From assembly GCA_030148335.1 (NCBI GenBank), contig JASBTQ010000007.1, positions 1-64,000 of the forward strand: 64,000 nt of DNA. The letters run 5' to 3'. The stretch's first letter is position 1; each line of letters starts with the position of its first letter. The position numbers were made by a program, and so were the translations under genes. The notes beneath the pieces are model-generated. The model was not told where the DNA came from. It made no database searches and saw only the letters and a program-made list of their open reading frames with translations. This stretch comes from Allomuricauda sp. GTDB taxonomy: Bacteria; Bacteroidota; Bacteroidia; Flavobacteriales; Flavobacteriaceae. Below, in pieces: positions 18,887 through 28,413 of the stretch.

Positions 18887-20341
18887 TCAATTTTTGCTGG
18901 GCACGGGCAGCTTCTTCGAAGCCACTAGGCTATCCGATGATTTCTTCGCCCCATAACCGAGTATGGAAAGGAATTCGCCCGCAGTTTGTTGTTCAGCAAA
19001 GACAGAGGTCTTCAACTTCCCTTCCTTGTCCTTGTTGATCAGTATGTGCTTGGGATGTGGGATAAGACAGTGCTGTAGCCCCCCAAACCCACCAATGGTT
19101 TCTTGGTAGGCACCCGTATTGAAGAATCCGATGTAGAGCGGCCTGTCCTTTCTGTATTTCGGAAGATAAATAGCGTTCATGTGCTGCTCCGAGTTGTAAT
19201 AATCGTCACTATCGCAGGTGAGTCCACCCAACAGCACCCTTTCATATTCTTCGTTCCACCTGTTGATGGACAGGGTAATGAACCTTTTGCTGATGGCCCA
19301 CGAATCGGGCATGGTGGTAATGAACGATGAATTGATCATGTTCCACTTTTCCCTGTCGTTCTGCTGTTTTTGATAGAGGACCTCATAGATGGTGCCGCCA
19401 CTTTCGCCCACCGTGAAACTTCCAAATTCGGTGAAGATATTGGGCACTTCCACCCCAGCCTCTTCGCATGCCTGTTTGATCTGATGGATGATCTCATCCA
19501 CCATGTACTCGTAATCATATTCGAACGCCAAGGAGTTCTTTATGGGAAACCCACCGCCAATATTGAGGCTGTCCAAGGTTGGGCACACTTTTTTGAGGCT
19601 GATGTACACCTTCAAACATTTCAAAAGTTCGTTCCAGTAATAGGCCGTGTCCCGGATGCCCGTATTGATGAAAAAGTGGAGCATTTTCAGCTCGACCTTG
19701 GGATTCTCCTTTATGGATTGGTTGTAGAAAGGCACAATGTTCTTGTACCCAATGCCCAACCTAGAGGTGTAAAACTCGAATTTTGGCTCTTCCTCGGAAG
19801 CAATACGGATGCCTACCTTGAAATTGCCGTCGATGGCATCGCTCAGTAGCTCTATTTCCTCATAATTATCGATAATCGGAATGCAGTTCTTGTGCCCATT
19901 GTTCATCAATCGTGCTATGTTCTGGATGTATTGGTCCCTTTTGAAGCCATTGCAGATCACGTAGGTGTCCTTGGTGACCTTGCCTGTTTTCTTCAAGTGC
20001 TCCACGATGTCAATATCAAAGGCCGATGAGGTCTCTATATGGATGTCGTTTTTCAATGCCTCGTTCAGCACATGCTCAAAATGGGAACTTTTGGTACAGT
20101 AGCAATAGTGGTAAGAACCCGAATAATCATGCTTCTTCATGGCCTCCCCGAACCATTTCTTTGCCCGTTGGATGTTGTCCGATATCTTGGGGAGATAGGT
20201 GAATTTTAAGGGTGTACCATAGCGCTGTATCAAATCATACAGGTCTATGCCATGGAACTGAAGTTTGTTATCCTGTAGTGTGAATTCCTCTTGTGGAAAA
20301 TCGTAGGTCTGCTCGATTAGATCGATATATTTTGTTTTCAT
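18887..20341 (-). CDS. speA: Arginine decarboxylase (PLP fold III type)
   Basis: HYCYCTKSSHFEHVL, NIGGGFPIKNS, ITTMPDSWAISKRF, LTCDSDD, FFNTGAYQE; followed by agmatinase. Confidence 0.85.
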   Translation of the reverse strand: MKTKYIDLIEQTYDFPQEEFTLQDNKLQFHGIDLYDLIQRYGTPLKFTYLPKISDNIQRAKKWFGEAMKKHDYSGSYHYCYCTKSSHFEHVLNEALKNDIHIETSSAFDIDIVEHLKKTGKVTKDTYVICNGFKRDQYIQNIARLMNNGHKNCIPIIDNYEEIELLSDAIDGNFKVGIRIASEEEPKFEFYTSRLGIGYKNIVPFYNQSIKENPKVELKMLHFFINTGIRDTAYYWNELLKCLKVYISLKKVCPTLDSLNIGGGFPIKNSLAFEYDYEYMVDEIIHQIKQACEEAGVEVPNIFTEFGSFTVGESGGTIYEVLYQKQQNDREKWNMINSSFITTMPDSWAISKRFITLSINRWNEEYERVLLGGLTCDSDDYYNSEQHMNAIYLPKYRKDRPLYIGFFNTGAYQETIGGFGGLQHCLIPHPKHILINKDKEGKLKTSVFAEQQTAGEFLSILGYGAKKSSDSLVASKKLPVPSKN

Positions 20342-20617
20342 TTAAATTTCGTATTGATAAAAAAACTGATAGCTAATTTTTGTGGACAAATGAGCAGCAA
20401 GTTCTCAGATACGAAACTCAAATACAGTATATGCAACAAAGAAGGGAGTCCGTGAAAAATCACGGATGATGGAGTGTTTTTCGGAAGTCGTCCCTAAAAT
20501 CCGGTGTCTTGACCTGAAGACGGCTTTTTGGGTTGACTTCCTTATTCCCAAAAGCCCGAACATGAAAAAAGTTTTCAACGCAATTAGGTGATGTGTCCCA
20601 ATATTCTGGACTCATTC
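20342..20617 (-). promoter_or_regulatory. Candidate structured 5' leader of arginine decarboxylase gene
   Basis: About 275-nt predicted leader with nested helices and two mutually exclusive pairings (see findings). Confidence 0.5.
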
Positions 20618-20623
20618 AGGGGT

Positions 20624-20652
20624 CAAACATAAACAAAAAACAAATACGTCAA
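20624..20652 (-). promoter_or_regulatory. Predicted Bacteroidota sigma-A promoter for speA
   Basis: Minus strand TTG-N18-TATGTTTG matches the TTG/TAnnTTTG consensus. Confidence 0.55.
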
Positions 20653-20798
20653 CTTTTTTTGCAAAAAAAAATCAATCATCATAAATCGATGTAAATCAAA
20701 TAGTTAATAGTAACGAAACTCCATTACCCTGCTGCTATTTGTTCCAAAGGCAATAAAATAAGAACCTGAACGCCTTCACCGGCATTCCAAATATGATG

Positions 20799-23000
20799 TT
20801 ACCCTACCAAGGGTGGTCTCTCATTGATAAAAGGTTGGCTGTAATGTCGCCTACCCGTAGCTTTGTACAGCGCATTGGCCAATGCACCCACGATCGGCGG
20901 CAATGAGGGTTCTCCCAAGCCTGTTGGGTCGATACCATTGTCCACAAAGAACGTCTCGATTTCCCTGGGTGCCTCGGTATTCCGAATCAATCTATACCTA
21001 TCAAAGTTGGATTGTTCCGGTTTTCCATCCTTGAAGGACAAGGCACTATAGGTAGCGTGGCCTATACCGTCCACAATGCCCCCTTCAACCTGGTTTTTGG
21101 CACTCATAGGGTTGATGACGATGCCGCAGTCCACGGCACACCATACTTTGTCCACTCTTGGTATTCCATCCCCATCTTCCAAATCCAAAACTTGGGCCAC
21201 ATAGGAATTATGGCAAAAGTAGGCGGACACCCCTCTCGATTTTCCATTGGCAGCACCCCAATTGGATTTTTCCTTTACCAACTTGAGCACTCCGGCGTAA
21301 CGTTCGGGGTCGTAATCGTTTTTATCGGGTTCGCCCACAGGATTGTTGATGGCCCTGTCGAACAGTTCCAAACGGAACTCGATAGGGTCTTTTCCTGAAG
21401 CTTCGGCCACCTCGTCCATAAAGGCCTGCTCCGCTCCTGCGATAAAGTTGGAACGGGGAGCACGCCATGCCCCAGTGGTCACATTGGTCTGCAAGCTATG
21501 CTTCTCGGCCAAATAATTGTCCACGGCACCTGCCGGAAAACGGTTTTCAAAGACGAGATCATCATTGGTTCCCGCACCCCTTACGTGCCAAGCGATAAGG
21601 TTGCCATTTTCATCCAGCCCTGCTTTGTACTTAATTTTATACGCTGGGCGATAGGTGCCTTGCGTCATATCGTCTTCACGGGTGTAGACCAACTTGACGG
21701 GAGCATTCATTTTTTGGGAGATGACGGCCGCTTCCACGGCAAAAGTACCATACAGACGTCGACCAAAACCGCCGCCCATTCGGGTCATCATCACATCTAT
21801 TTTCTCAACGGGCATGCCCAATCTGGACGCCAAGGTCAGCTCCAAAAACTCCGGGGTCTGTATGGGGCCCAACAGTTCTGCTTTCTCGGGAGTAACATGG
21901 GCAAAAAAGTTCATCGGTTCCATGGTATTGTGCGCCAAATAAGGGGCTGAATAAGTGCTTTCCACAATCTTCGCCGCCTTTTTGAAGGCTGCTTCCACAT
22001 CACCATCCTTTCGTGCCGGTTGCTCGGTTGCTTTCTCCAACAATGCGGTAAGGGCTTCATCGTGATAAGCCGTGCTTTCCAGCTTGGAATCTTCCTCCCA
22101 CTCCACTTCGAGGGCTTTCTTGGCCTGCATGCATTCCCAGGTACTGTTGCCCACAATGGCCACAAGTTCGGGAATCCCTCCCCCATCTGACCATTGTTTT
22201 TCCGTGTCTTCTGGGTATACCTCAAAATGGAACACATCTTTGATGCCCGGCATGGATTTTACCGAGTCGGCGTTCATTGCTTTGTATTTCATGCCAAATG
22301 CGGGGGGATGCACTATCATCGCCGTGAGCATTCCCTCTCGGTAAACATCCAGACCAAACAATGGTTTTCCGGTGGCGATTTTTTCACCATCCACATTTTT
22401 GATGTCCGTACCTATGATCGAAAAATTCGTATTCTCTTTCAGTTCGACTTCCTCTGGCACCTCAATGCCCGTAGCCGCTGAGGCCATTTCTCCAAAACCG
22501 GCCGATTTGCCACTGGCCTCATGTATCAATTGCCCTTCTTTTGTGGTGATTTCGCTGGAAGGAACCTGCCAGGCCTCTGCCGCGGCTTCCTTCAACATAT
22601 GCCTTGCCGTAGCCCCGGCCATGCGGAGGCTTTCCCACCCTTGTCGGATGGATTGGCTTCCCCCTGCCAATTGTCGTGTAAAAATTGCGGTGTTCAAGGG
22701 AGCTTGCTCCACGATCACATCTTTCCAGGCTACATCCAATTCTTCCGCGATGATCATGGGCATGGCGGTTTTCACATTTTGTCCAATCTCTGGATTGGGC
22801 GACATGATGGTCACCAGACCATTGTCCCCTACCTTGAGGAAGCCATTCAGTTCGAACCACTCCTTGGGCAAACTTCTGACCTGTTCTGGGGTCATCTTGC
22901 AAGATGCCAGCCAGTTGAAGCCCAAAACCAGACCTCCACCGGCCAAACCTGTATTTCTTATGAAGGCCCGACGGCCAATTTTTGTCTTTACAAGTGTCAT
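20799..23000 (-). CDS. Xanthine dehydrogenase family molybdopterin-binding subunit (isoquinoline 1-oxidoreductase beta-like), Tat signal
   Basis: RRAFIRNTGLAGGG twin-arginine leader; MTRMGGGFGRRLYGTFAVEAA, TGAWRAPRSNFIAGAEQAFMDE, GLGEPSLPPIVGALANAL. Confidence 0.92.
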   Translation of the reverse strand: MTLVKTKIGRRAFIRNTGLAGGGLVLGFNWLASCKMTPEQVRSLPKEWFELNGFLKVGDNGLVTIMSPNPEIGQNVKTAMPMIIAEELDVAWKDVIVEQAPLNTAIFTRQLAGGSQSIRQGWESLRMAGATARHMLKEAAAEAWQVPSSEITTKEGQLIHEASGKSAGFGEMASAATGIEVPEEVELKENTNFSIIGTDIKNVDGEKIATGKPLFGLDVYREGMLTAMIVHPPAFGMKYKAMNADSVKSMPGIKDVFHFEVYPEDTEKQWSDGGGIPELVAIVGNSTWECMQAKKALEVEWEEDSKLESTAYHDEALTALLEKATEQPARKDGDVEAAFKKAAKIVESTYSAPYLAHNTMEPMNFFAHVTPEKAELLGPIQTPEFLELTLASRLGMPVEKIDVMMTRMGGGFGRRLYGTFAVEAAVISQKMNAPVKLVYTREDDMTQGTYRPAYKIKYKAGLDENGNLIAWHVRGAGTNDDLVFENRFPAGAVDNYLAEKHSLQTNVTTGAWRAPRSNFIAGAEQAFMDEVAEASGKDPIEFRLELFDRAINNPVGEPDKNDYDPERYAGVLKLVKEKSNWGAANGKSRGVSAYFCHNSYVAQVLDLEDGDGIPRVDKVWCAVDCGIVINPMSAKNQVEGGIVDGIGHATYSALSFKDGKPEQSNFDRYRLIRNTEAPREIETFFVDNGIDPTGLGEPSLPPIVGALANALYKATGRRHYSQPFINERPPLVG

Positions 23001-23025
23001 GATCGTATGTTTTTGGTGTAGTGGA

Positions 23026-23481
23026 TTATGATTTGGCTGCCATTTTCACGGCTTTTCGTATTCTGAGATAGGTACCGCAACGACAGATGTTTCCGTTCAT
23101 GGCGGTTTCTATTTCTTCATCCGTAGGGGTAGGGTTGGTCTCCAAAAGTGCAGACGCCGTCATGATTTGACCAGCCTGACAATACCCACATTGGGGCACA
23201 TCTACCTCCAACCAAGCTTTTTGTACGGGGTGGTCCCCTTTTTCGGACAGTCCTTCAATGGTCGTGATCTTCTGCTCTCCTATGGAAGATACGGTAAGCA
23301 CGCATGATCGGGTCGCCTTGCCATCCAAGTGTATGGTACAGGCACCGCACTGGGCTATGCCACATCCGTATTTAGTGCCGACCAGGTTCAAATGATCGCG
23401 CAAAACCCATAGGATGGGCGTGGATGGATCTACATCCACCTCTTGTTTTTTTCCGTTGATGTTGAGTGTATATGTCGCCAT
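23026..23481 (-). CDS. (2Fe-2S)-binding oxidoreductase subunit
   Basis: [41 protein letters not shown] cysteine clusters. Confidence 0.95.
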   Translation of the reverse strand: MATYTLNINGKKQEVDVDPSTPILWVLRDHLNLVGTKYGCGIAQCGACTIHLDGKATRSCVLTVSSIGEQKITTIEGLSEKGDHPVQKAWLEVDVPQCGYCQAGQIMTASALLETNPTPTDEEIETAMNGNICRCGTYLRIRKAVKMAAKS

Positions 23482-23655
23482 GATATAAAAATTCCTCTTG
23501 AAGGTAAAGATTTCCTTCTAAAGATGGCTCACTTTCCTTGAACATCGTTAAAAAATTAACATCGATTTTACGTTTTGGAAGGTTACTTAAAATCGATTTA
23601 AATAAGAAGTCTCTTTCTACATATGGTTTTCCAGGTACTGAACCACGATCCAATC

Positions 23656-24489
23656 CTATCGAAACTGCAAGCGGGCAAGGACAGGTAGGTGGTCGGATGG
23701 GTACCTACAATCTTTGGAATCGCTCAAAATGGCACTTTTGAGCACTTCAAATTCATCGGACACAAAAACATAGTCTATCCTTCGCTCCACAGGTTTGTTG
23801 AATTCAAAACCATTGAAAGTTCCTTTTGGTCCAAAGGCATTTTCACCTGCGGCCAGATGGGTATCGGCCATTTGGGTGAGGATTACCTGAACCCCGGGGC
23901 TATCGCTTTCCAGGTTGAAATCCCCCGTCACCACGACTGGGAGGTCTTCAGTGTTCAGTTCCTTTATTTTTCTGAGGATGAGTTTGGAGCTCTCCTCTCT
24001 GGCCTTCACCCCAACATGGTCAAAATGGGTATTGAAGACCATAAACTTTTTGCCATCCTCCTTATTTTCAAAAAGTCCATAGGTACAGATACGCGGCAAA
24101 GCGGCGTCCCATCCTTTGGATGGGGTTGTTGGTGTTTCGGACAGCCAAAATGTGGATTGCTCCAATAAATCGAGTTTTTCTTTGTTGTAGAATATAGCGG
24201 TAAACTCCCCCCTGTCATCCCCATGGTCACGCCCCACTCCAAAATAAGTGTAGTTCCCCAGTCCGTTGTCAATGTCCTTCAACTGATGCACAAGCCCTTC
24301 TTGGGTTCCAAAGACATCGGGGGCATAGAAATTCAATTGGGATATAAGAAACTCTTTTCGGTTGTCCCAATTATTAGGTTTGTCATCGGGGTTGTCATAT
24401 CTGATATTATAGGAAATGACATCGATTGTTTGACTTTGGACATTGAAAAATGTGCCTATTGCAAAAAGCGCTACATAAATATTTTTCAT
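23656..24489 (-). CDS. Endonuclease/exonuclease/phosphatase family protein
   Basis: SYNIRYDNP, GTQEGL, NTHFDHVG, VTGDFNLESDSP, RIDYVFVS, SDHLPVLARL. Confidence 0.93.
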   Translation of the reverse strand: MKNIYVALFAIGTFFNVQSQTIDVISYNIRYDNPDDKPNNWDNRKEFLISQLNFYAPDVFGTQEGLVHQLKDIDNGLGNYTYFGVGRDHGDDRGEFTAIFYNKEKLDLLEQSTFWLSETPTTPSKGWDAALPRICTYGLFENKEDGKKFMVFNTHFDHVGVKAREESSKLILRKIKELNTEDLPVVVTGDFNLESDSPGVQVILTQMADTHLAAGENAFGPKGTFNGFEFNKPVERRIDYVFVSDEFEVLKSAILSDSKDCRYPSDHLPVLARLQFR

Positions 24490-26117
24490 TGGATGGGTGT
24501 TCCTCTCAGTTTTTTAAAAGCATCGTACGTTTTGTTCACTTTTTCCTTGGGAGTGGTCTCAAACTCTTTCTCGGTCACTTTGTAATAGGTCTGCAAGCTA
24601 TCCAATTTTTTGTGCATTGAGGTTATGATATCTTTATATTCTTCATCATTGATGGCATTGTGCTGTTCTTTGGGATCTTTTTCCAGATCATAAAACTCCC
24701 ACTCATCAATATCGTCATAAAAATGGATGAGCTTATATCTGTCCGTCCGCACCCCATATTGCCTTTTGACCATGTGAAAGGCCGGAAAATCATAATAATG
24801 AAAGTAAACGGCATCGTTGAATTCATTTGTGGTCCCTTCCAAAACGTCCCGGAACGACCTTCCCTGCATTTCCGAAGCATATTGGGTTCCTCCTGCCAAA
24901 TCCAAGAAGGTCGGCGCAAAATCCAGATTCTGGACCATGGCATCGATTTCAGTGCCCGGTTTGATGACGCCCGGCAACTGCATCAACAAGGGCATTTTCA
25001 TGGATTCCTCATACATAAAACGCTTGTCGAACCAACCGTGTTCCCCTAAATAAAATCCTTGGTCCGAGGTATAGACCACCAAGGTGTTTTCGTCCAACCC
25101 GGTCTCTTCCAAGTAATCCAATATTTTTCCAATACCCTCATCCACAGCCTTTACCGTGGCCAAATATTCATGCAGATACCGTTGGCCCTTCCACTCCGCC
25201 AATTCCTTTCCGTGGAGGTTGGCTTCCCAAAAGGCATTGTTCTTTGGCAGATAGGCCTCGTCCCAAATTTTGCGTTGTTCGGGCGTCATTCGTTCAAAAT
25301 CCGTGGTCCACGGGTTATGGGCCAGCTCGGTACTTCCGTGCGCTTTGCTCAATTTCAGGTCGTGCCCCTCGTACATATCCTTATAAATGGTCTGTTGTTG
25401 CTCGGCCGCCGCCTGTTGGTCCACAAATTCAGGAAAATAGGTGTCCGGCAACGGAAATGTTATCGAATCATATACATTCAGATGACGCAAGGCGGGCATC
25501 CAATTACGGTGTGGGGCCTTGTGGTGCACCATTAAATAGAACGGTTGCTGCAAACTGTCCCGCTGCTTCAACCATTCCAGGCTTTTCTTCGTGATGAGAT
25601 CGGTAGCGTAGCCTTCCACCACGGTAGTGTCCTCTCCCTGTATGAATTCCGGGTTGTAATAGTTCCCTTGATCGTTCAAAATTTCCCAATGATCAAATCC
25701 CGTAGGCTGACCGTGTAGGTGCCATTTTCCGATGATAGCGGTTTTGTAGCCCAACTTTTTCAAATGTTTCGGCAAAGTGGGCTGACTGTTATCGAACCGC
25801 TCCCCGTTCATCCGAAAACCGTTGATGTGGCTGTGTTTTCCCGTTAGGATGACCGCCCTGCTGGGGCCGCAAATGGAGTTAGTGCAGAAATTGTTCTGAA
25901 AGATGGCCCCGTTCTTGGCGATACGGTCAATATTGGGCGTGGGCGCCAATTTACCCAGTTCGTGCCCATACGCACTTATGGCTTGAAAGGCATGGTCATC
26001 CGACATGATGAAAATGATGTTCGGTGGACCTTTTGCCACTTCCTCCTTTGGTTTTTCCGCTTGTTTGCAGGCCAAAACCAATACCAAACCTGCCAATATC
26101 CATCCAATTCGCATCAT
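24486..26117 (-). CDS. Sulfatase (S1 type) lipoprotein
   Basis: PNIIFIMSDDHA, formylglycine motif CGPSRAVILTGKH, lipobox VLACK. Confidence 0.94.
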   Translation of the reverse strand: MMRIGWILAGLVLVLACKQAEKPKEEVAKGPPNIIFIMSDDHAFQAISAYGHELGKLAPTPNIDRIAKNGAIFQNNFCTNSICGPSRAVILTGKHSHINGFRMNGERFDNSQPTLPKHLKKLGYKTAIIGKWHLHGQPTGFDHWEILNDQGNYYNPEFIQGEDTTVVEGYATDLITKKSLEWLKQRDSLQQPFYLMVHHKAPHRNWMPALRHLNVYDSITFPLPDTYFPEFVDQQAAAEQQQTIYKDMYEGHDLKLSKAHGSTELAHNPWTTDFERMTPEQRKIWDEAYLPKNNAFWEANLHGKELAEWKGQRYLHEYLATVKAVDEGIGKILDYLEETGLDENTLVVYTSDQGFYLGEHGWFDKRFMYEESMKMPLLMQLPGVIKPGTEIDAMVQNLDFAPTFLDLAGGTQYASEMQGRSFRDVLEGTTNEFNDAVYFHYYDFPAFHMVKRQYGVRTDRYKLIHFYDDIDEWEFYDLEKDPKEQHNAINDEEYKDIITSMHKKLDSLQTYYKVTEKEFETTPKEKVNKTYDAFKKLRGTPIQ

Positions 26118-26120
26118 ATT

Positions 26121-28388
26121 TTATTTTAAAGTGAATGTTTTAGATAGCTCTGCATCTGAATTGGTGCCGACAAAAACTTCAAATTCCCCAGGTTCTGACA
26201 CAAAATCCAATTGGCTGTTGTAAAATTTCAGATCATCAGGCGACAAGGTGATGGTGATTTCCTTCTTTTCCCCTTTCTTCAAAAACACTTTTTGGAAACC
26301 TTTCAATTCCCGTTTTGGTGGGGTGATGCTTCGGACAACATCCCTCAAATACAACTGCACCACTTCTTCCCCATCATAATTTCCTGTATTGGCCACGGTC
26401 ACCGTTGCGGAAATCGATTCTCCCTGACCAATGCTCGACTTATCCAATTTCAAATTGGAATATTTAAACTTCGTATAACTCAATCCATATCCGAAGGGCA
26501 ACAATGGGGAATTGGGTGAATCCAGATAATTGGACCTGAATTTTTGGAACTCGTCATTTTCGGGGGCTGGTCTGCCCGTATTCTTTACACTGTGGTAAAT
26601 GGGAATCTGTCCCACACTTCTGGGCCAAGTCGCTGTTAATTTTCCTGATGGATTGTAATCGCCAAAAATTACATCGGCAATGGCATTACCCGCTTCCACG
26701 CCGGGATGCCAAACTTGCAGAATGGCCACGGGCAGTTCAAATTCTTCGGGAATGGTCAAGGGCCTTCCACTCATCAACACCAAGGCCACGGGCTTGCCTG
26801 TTTCAACCAATGCCTTAATGAGTTTCTTTTGACTATCCGGGATCGAAATATCGGTACGACTTGCTGCTTCCCCGCTCATTTCGGTGGCCTCACCCACCAC
26901 GGCAACCACCACATCGGAGTTTTTGGCCAAATCCACGGCTTCTTTCAACAGGGTTTCAGGAGAACGTTGATCGATTTCGATACGGGGACCGAATACGTTC
27001 ACTTTTTTGGCAAATTCAGGATCATCCGAAATATTGGCTCCCTTGGCATATTGGATGGTGGCGTTGGGAGCCACATTTTTGAAGCCTTCCTGAATCGTCA
27101 CAGCCAAACTTACATCTCCCGTGGGTGCCCAAGTGCCCAACATATTGTTCCGGCTATCGGCCAACGGCCCGATCAGGGCTATTTTTTTATTTTTTTGAAG
27201 GGGCAATACTTGGTTTTCATTTTTCAGCAATACAAAAGAATGCGCGGCCAATTGACGGGCCAAGGCCCTATTTTCTTTGGTAAGGATATCCTTTTCGGGG
27301 CGCTTGCTGTCCAAATATCGGTACGGATCTTCAAAAAGTCCAGAAATGTATTTGGCTTCCAACACTCTTCGGCAGGCATTGGTGATTTCTTCCTCGGTCA
27401 CTTTGCTTTCATCCAAGGATTTTTTCAAAGTGGTCAAGAATCCTTCGCCGACCATATCCATATCCAACCCGGCTTTGAGTGCCAAGGCGGAAACGGCCTG
27501 CAAATCGCCTAGCCCATGCGCTATCATTTCGTTGAGGGAAGTGTAATCAGAAACTACAAAACCATCAAAACCCCATCTGTCACGAAGCAAATCGGTCAAC
27601 AACCACTTATTTCCTGTGGCGGGCACGCCATCAACATCGTTAAAAGACGTCATGACACTGGCAGCCCCGGCATCCACAGCGGCTTTGTAAGGTGGAAAAT
27701 ACTGATTGAACATCTTGATCTTGCTCATATCCACCGAATGGTAATCCCGTCCTGCCTCTGCTGCACCATAAAGTGCAAAATGCTTCACACAGGCCAGCAT
27801 GGTGTGGGCCGAAGCCAAATCATCACCTTGGTATCCCTTCACCATGGCCTCGGCTATCTTGGAACCCAAATAGGGGTCTTCGCCCCCCGTTTCGGCAATT
27901 CTTCCCCAGCGTGGATCACGGGCAATGTCCACCATAGGGGAGAAATTCCAGTTGATGCCATCTGCAGTGGCTTCCCGAGCGGCCATCTGGGCAGCTTGTT
28001 CCACCAACTCCATATCCCAACTGGCCGACAATCCCAAAGGGATTGGGTACGTAGTCTTGTAGCCATGGATCACATCGGAACCAATGAGCAATGGAATACC
28101 CAATCGACTTTCCTTAACGGCAAGTTCCTGGGCCACCCTAACCTTATCGGGTCCGGCCACGCCAAAAAGTCCCCCTACTTGGCCTGCTTTGATCTTTGCT
28201 TCCACATTTTTGCTGACCACCTCACCCGTGGCAACACCTCCCCCAGGGGTCAAAAGGTTGAGCTGGCCTATCTTTTCCTCTATGGTCATCTTTTGTAAAA
28301 GTTCCTCTACTTCTGGGATTCGTTGTTGGGCATTTACTCCCCAAAAAGAGAGCGCAACTAGGGCTATCACTATTTTTTTTGTGGACAT
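26121..28388 (-). CDS. GH3 family beta-glucosidase (BglX-like)
   Basis: GSDVIHGYKTTYPIPL, NWNFSPMVDIARDPRWGR, CVKHFALYGAAEAGRDY, GFDGFVVSDY nucleophile region, C-terminal Fn3-like domain. Confidence 0.94.
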   Translation of the reverse strand: MSTKKIVIALVALSFWGVNAQQRIPEVEELLQKMTIEEKIGQLNLLTPGGGVATGEVVSKNVEAKIKAGQVGGLFGVAGPDKVRVAQELAVKESRLGIPLLIGSDVIHGYKTTYPIPLGLSASWDMELVEQAAQMAAREATADGINWNFSPMVDIARDPRWGRIAETGGEDPYLGSKIAEAMVKGYQGDDLASAHTMLACVKHFALYGAAEAGRDYHSVDMSKIKMFNQYFPPYKAAVDAGAASVMTSFNDVDGVPATGNKWLLTDLLRDRWGFDGFVVSDYTSLNEMIAHGLGDLQAVSALALKAGLDMDMVGEGFLTTLKKSLDESKVTEEEITNACRRVLEAKYISGLFEDPYRYLDSKRPEKDILTKENRALARQLAAHSFVLLKNENQVLPLQKNKKIALIGPLADSRNNMLGTWAPTGDVSLAVTIQEGFKNVAPNATIQYAKGANISDDPEFAKKVNVFGPRIEIDQRSPETLLKEAVDLAKNSDVVVAVVGEATEMSGEAASRTDISIPDSQKKLIKALVETGKPVALVLMSGRPLTIPEEFELPVAILQVWHPGVEAGNAIADVIFGDYNPSGKLTATWPRSVGQIPIYHSVKNTGRPAPENDEFQKFRSNYLDSPNSPLLPFGYGLSYTKFKYSNLKLDKSSIGQGESISATVTVANTGNYDGEEVVQLYLRDVVRSITPPKRELKGFQKVFLKKGEKKEITITLSPDDLKFYNSQLDFVSEPGEFEVFVGTNSDAELSKTFTLK

Positions 28389-28413
28389 GATTCGGTTGTT
28401 TTGTTTTGGTATT

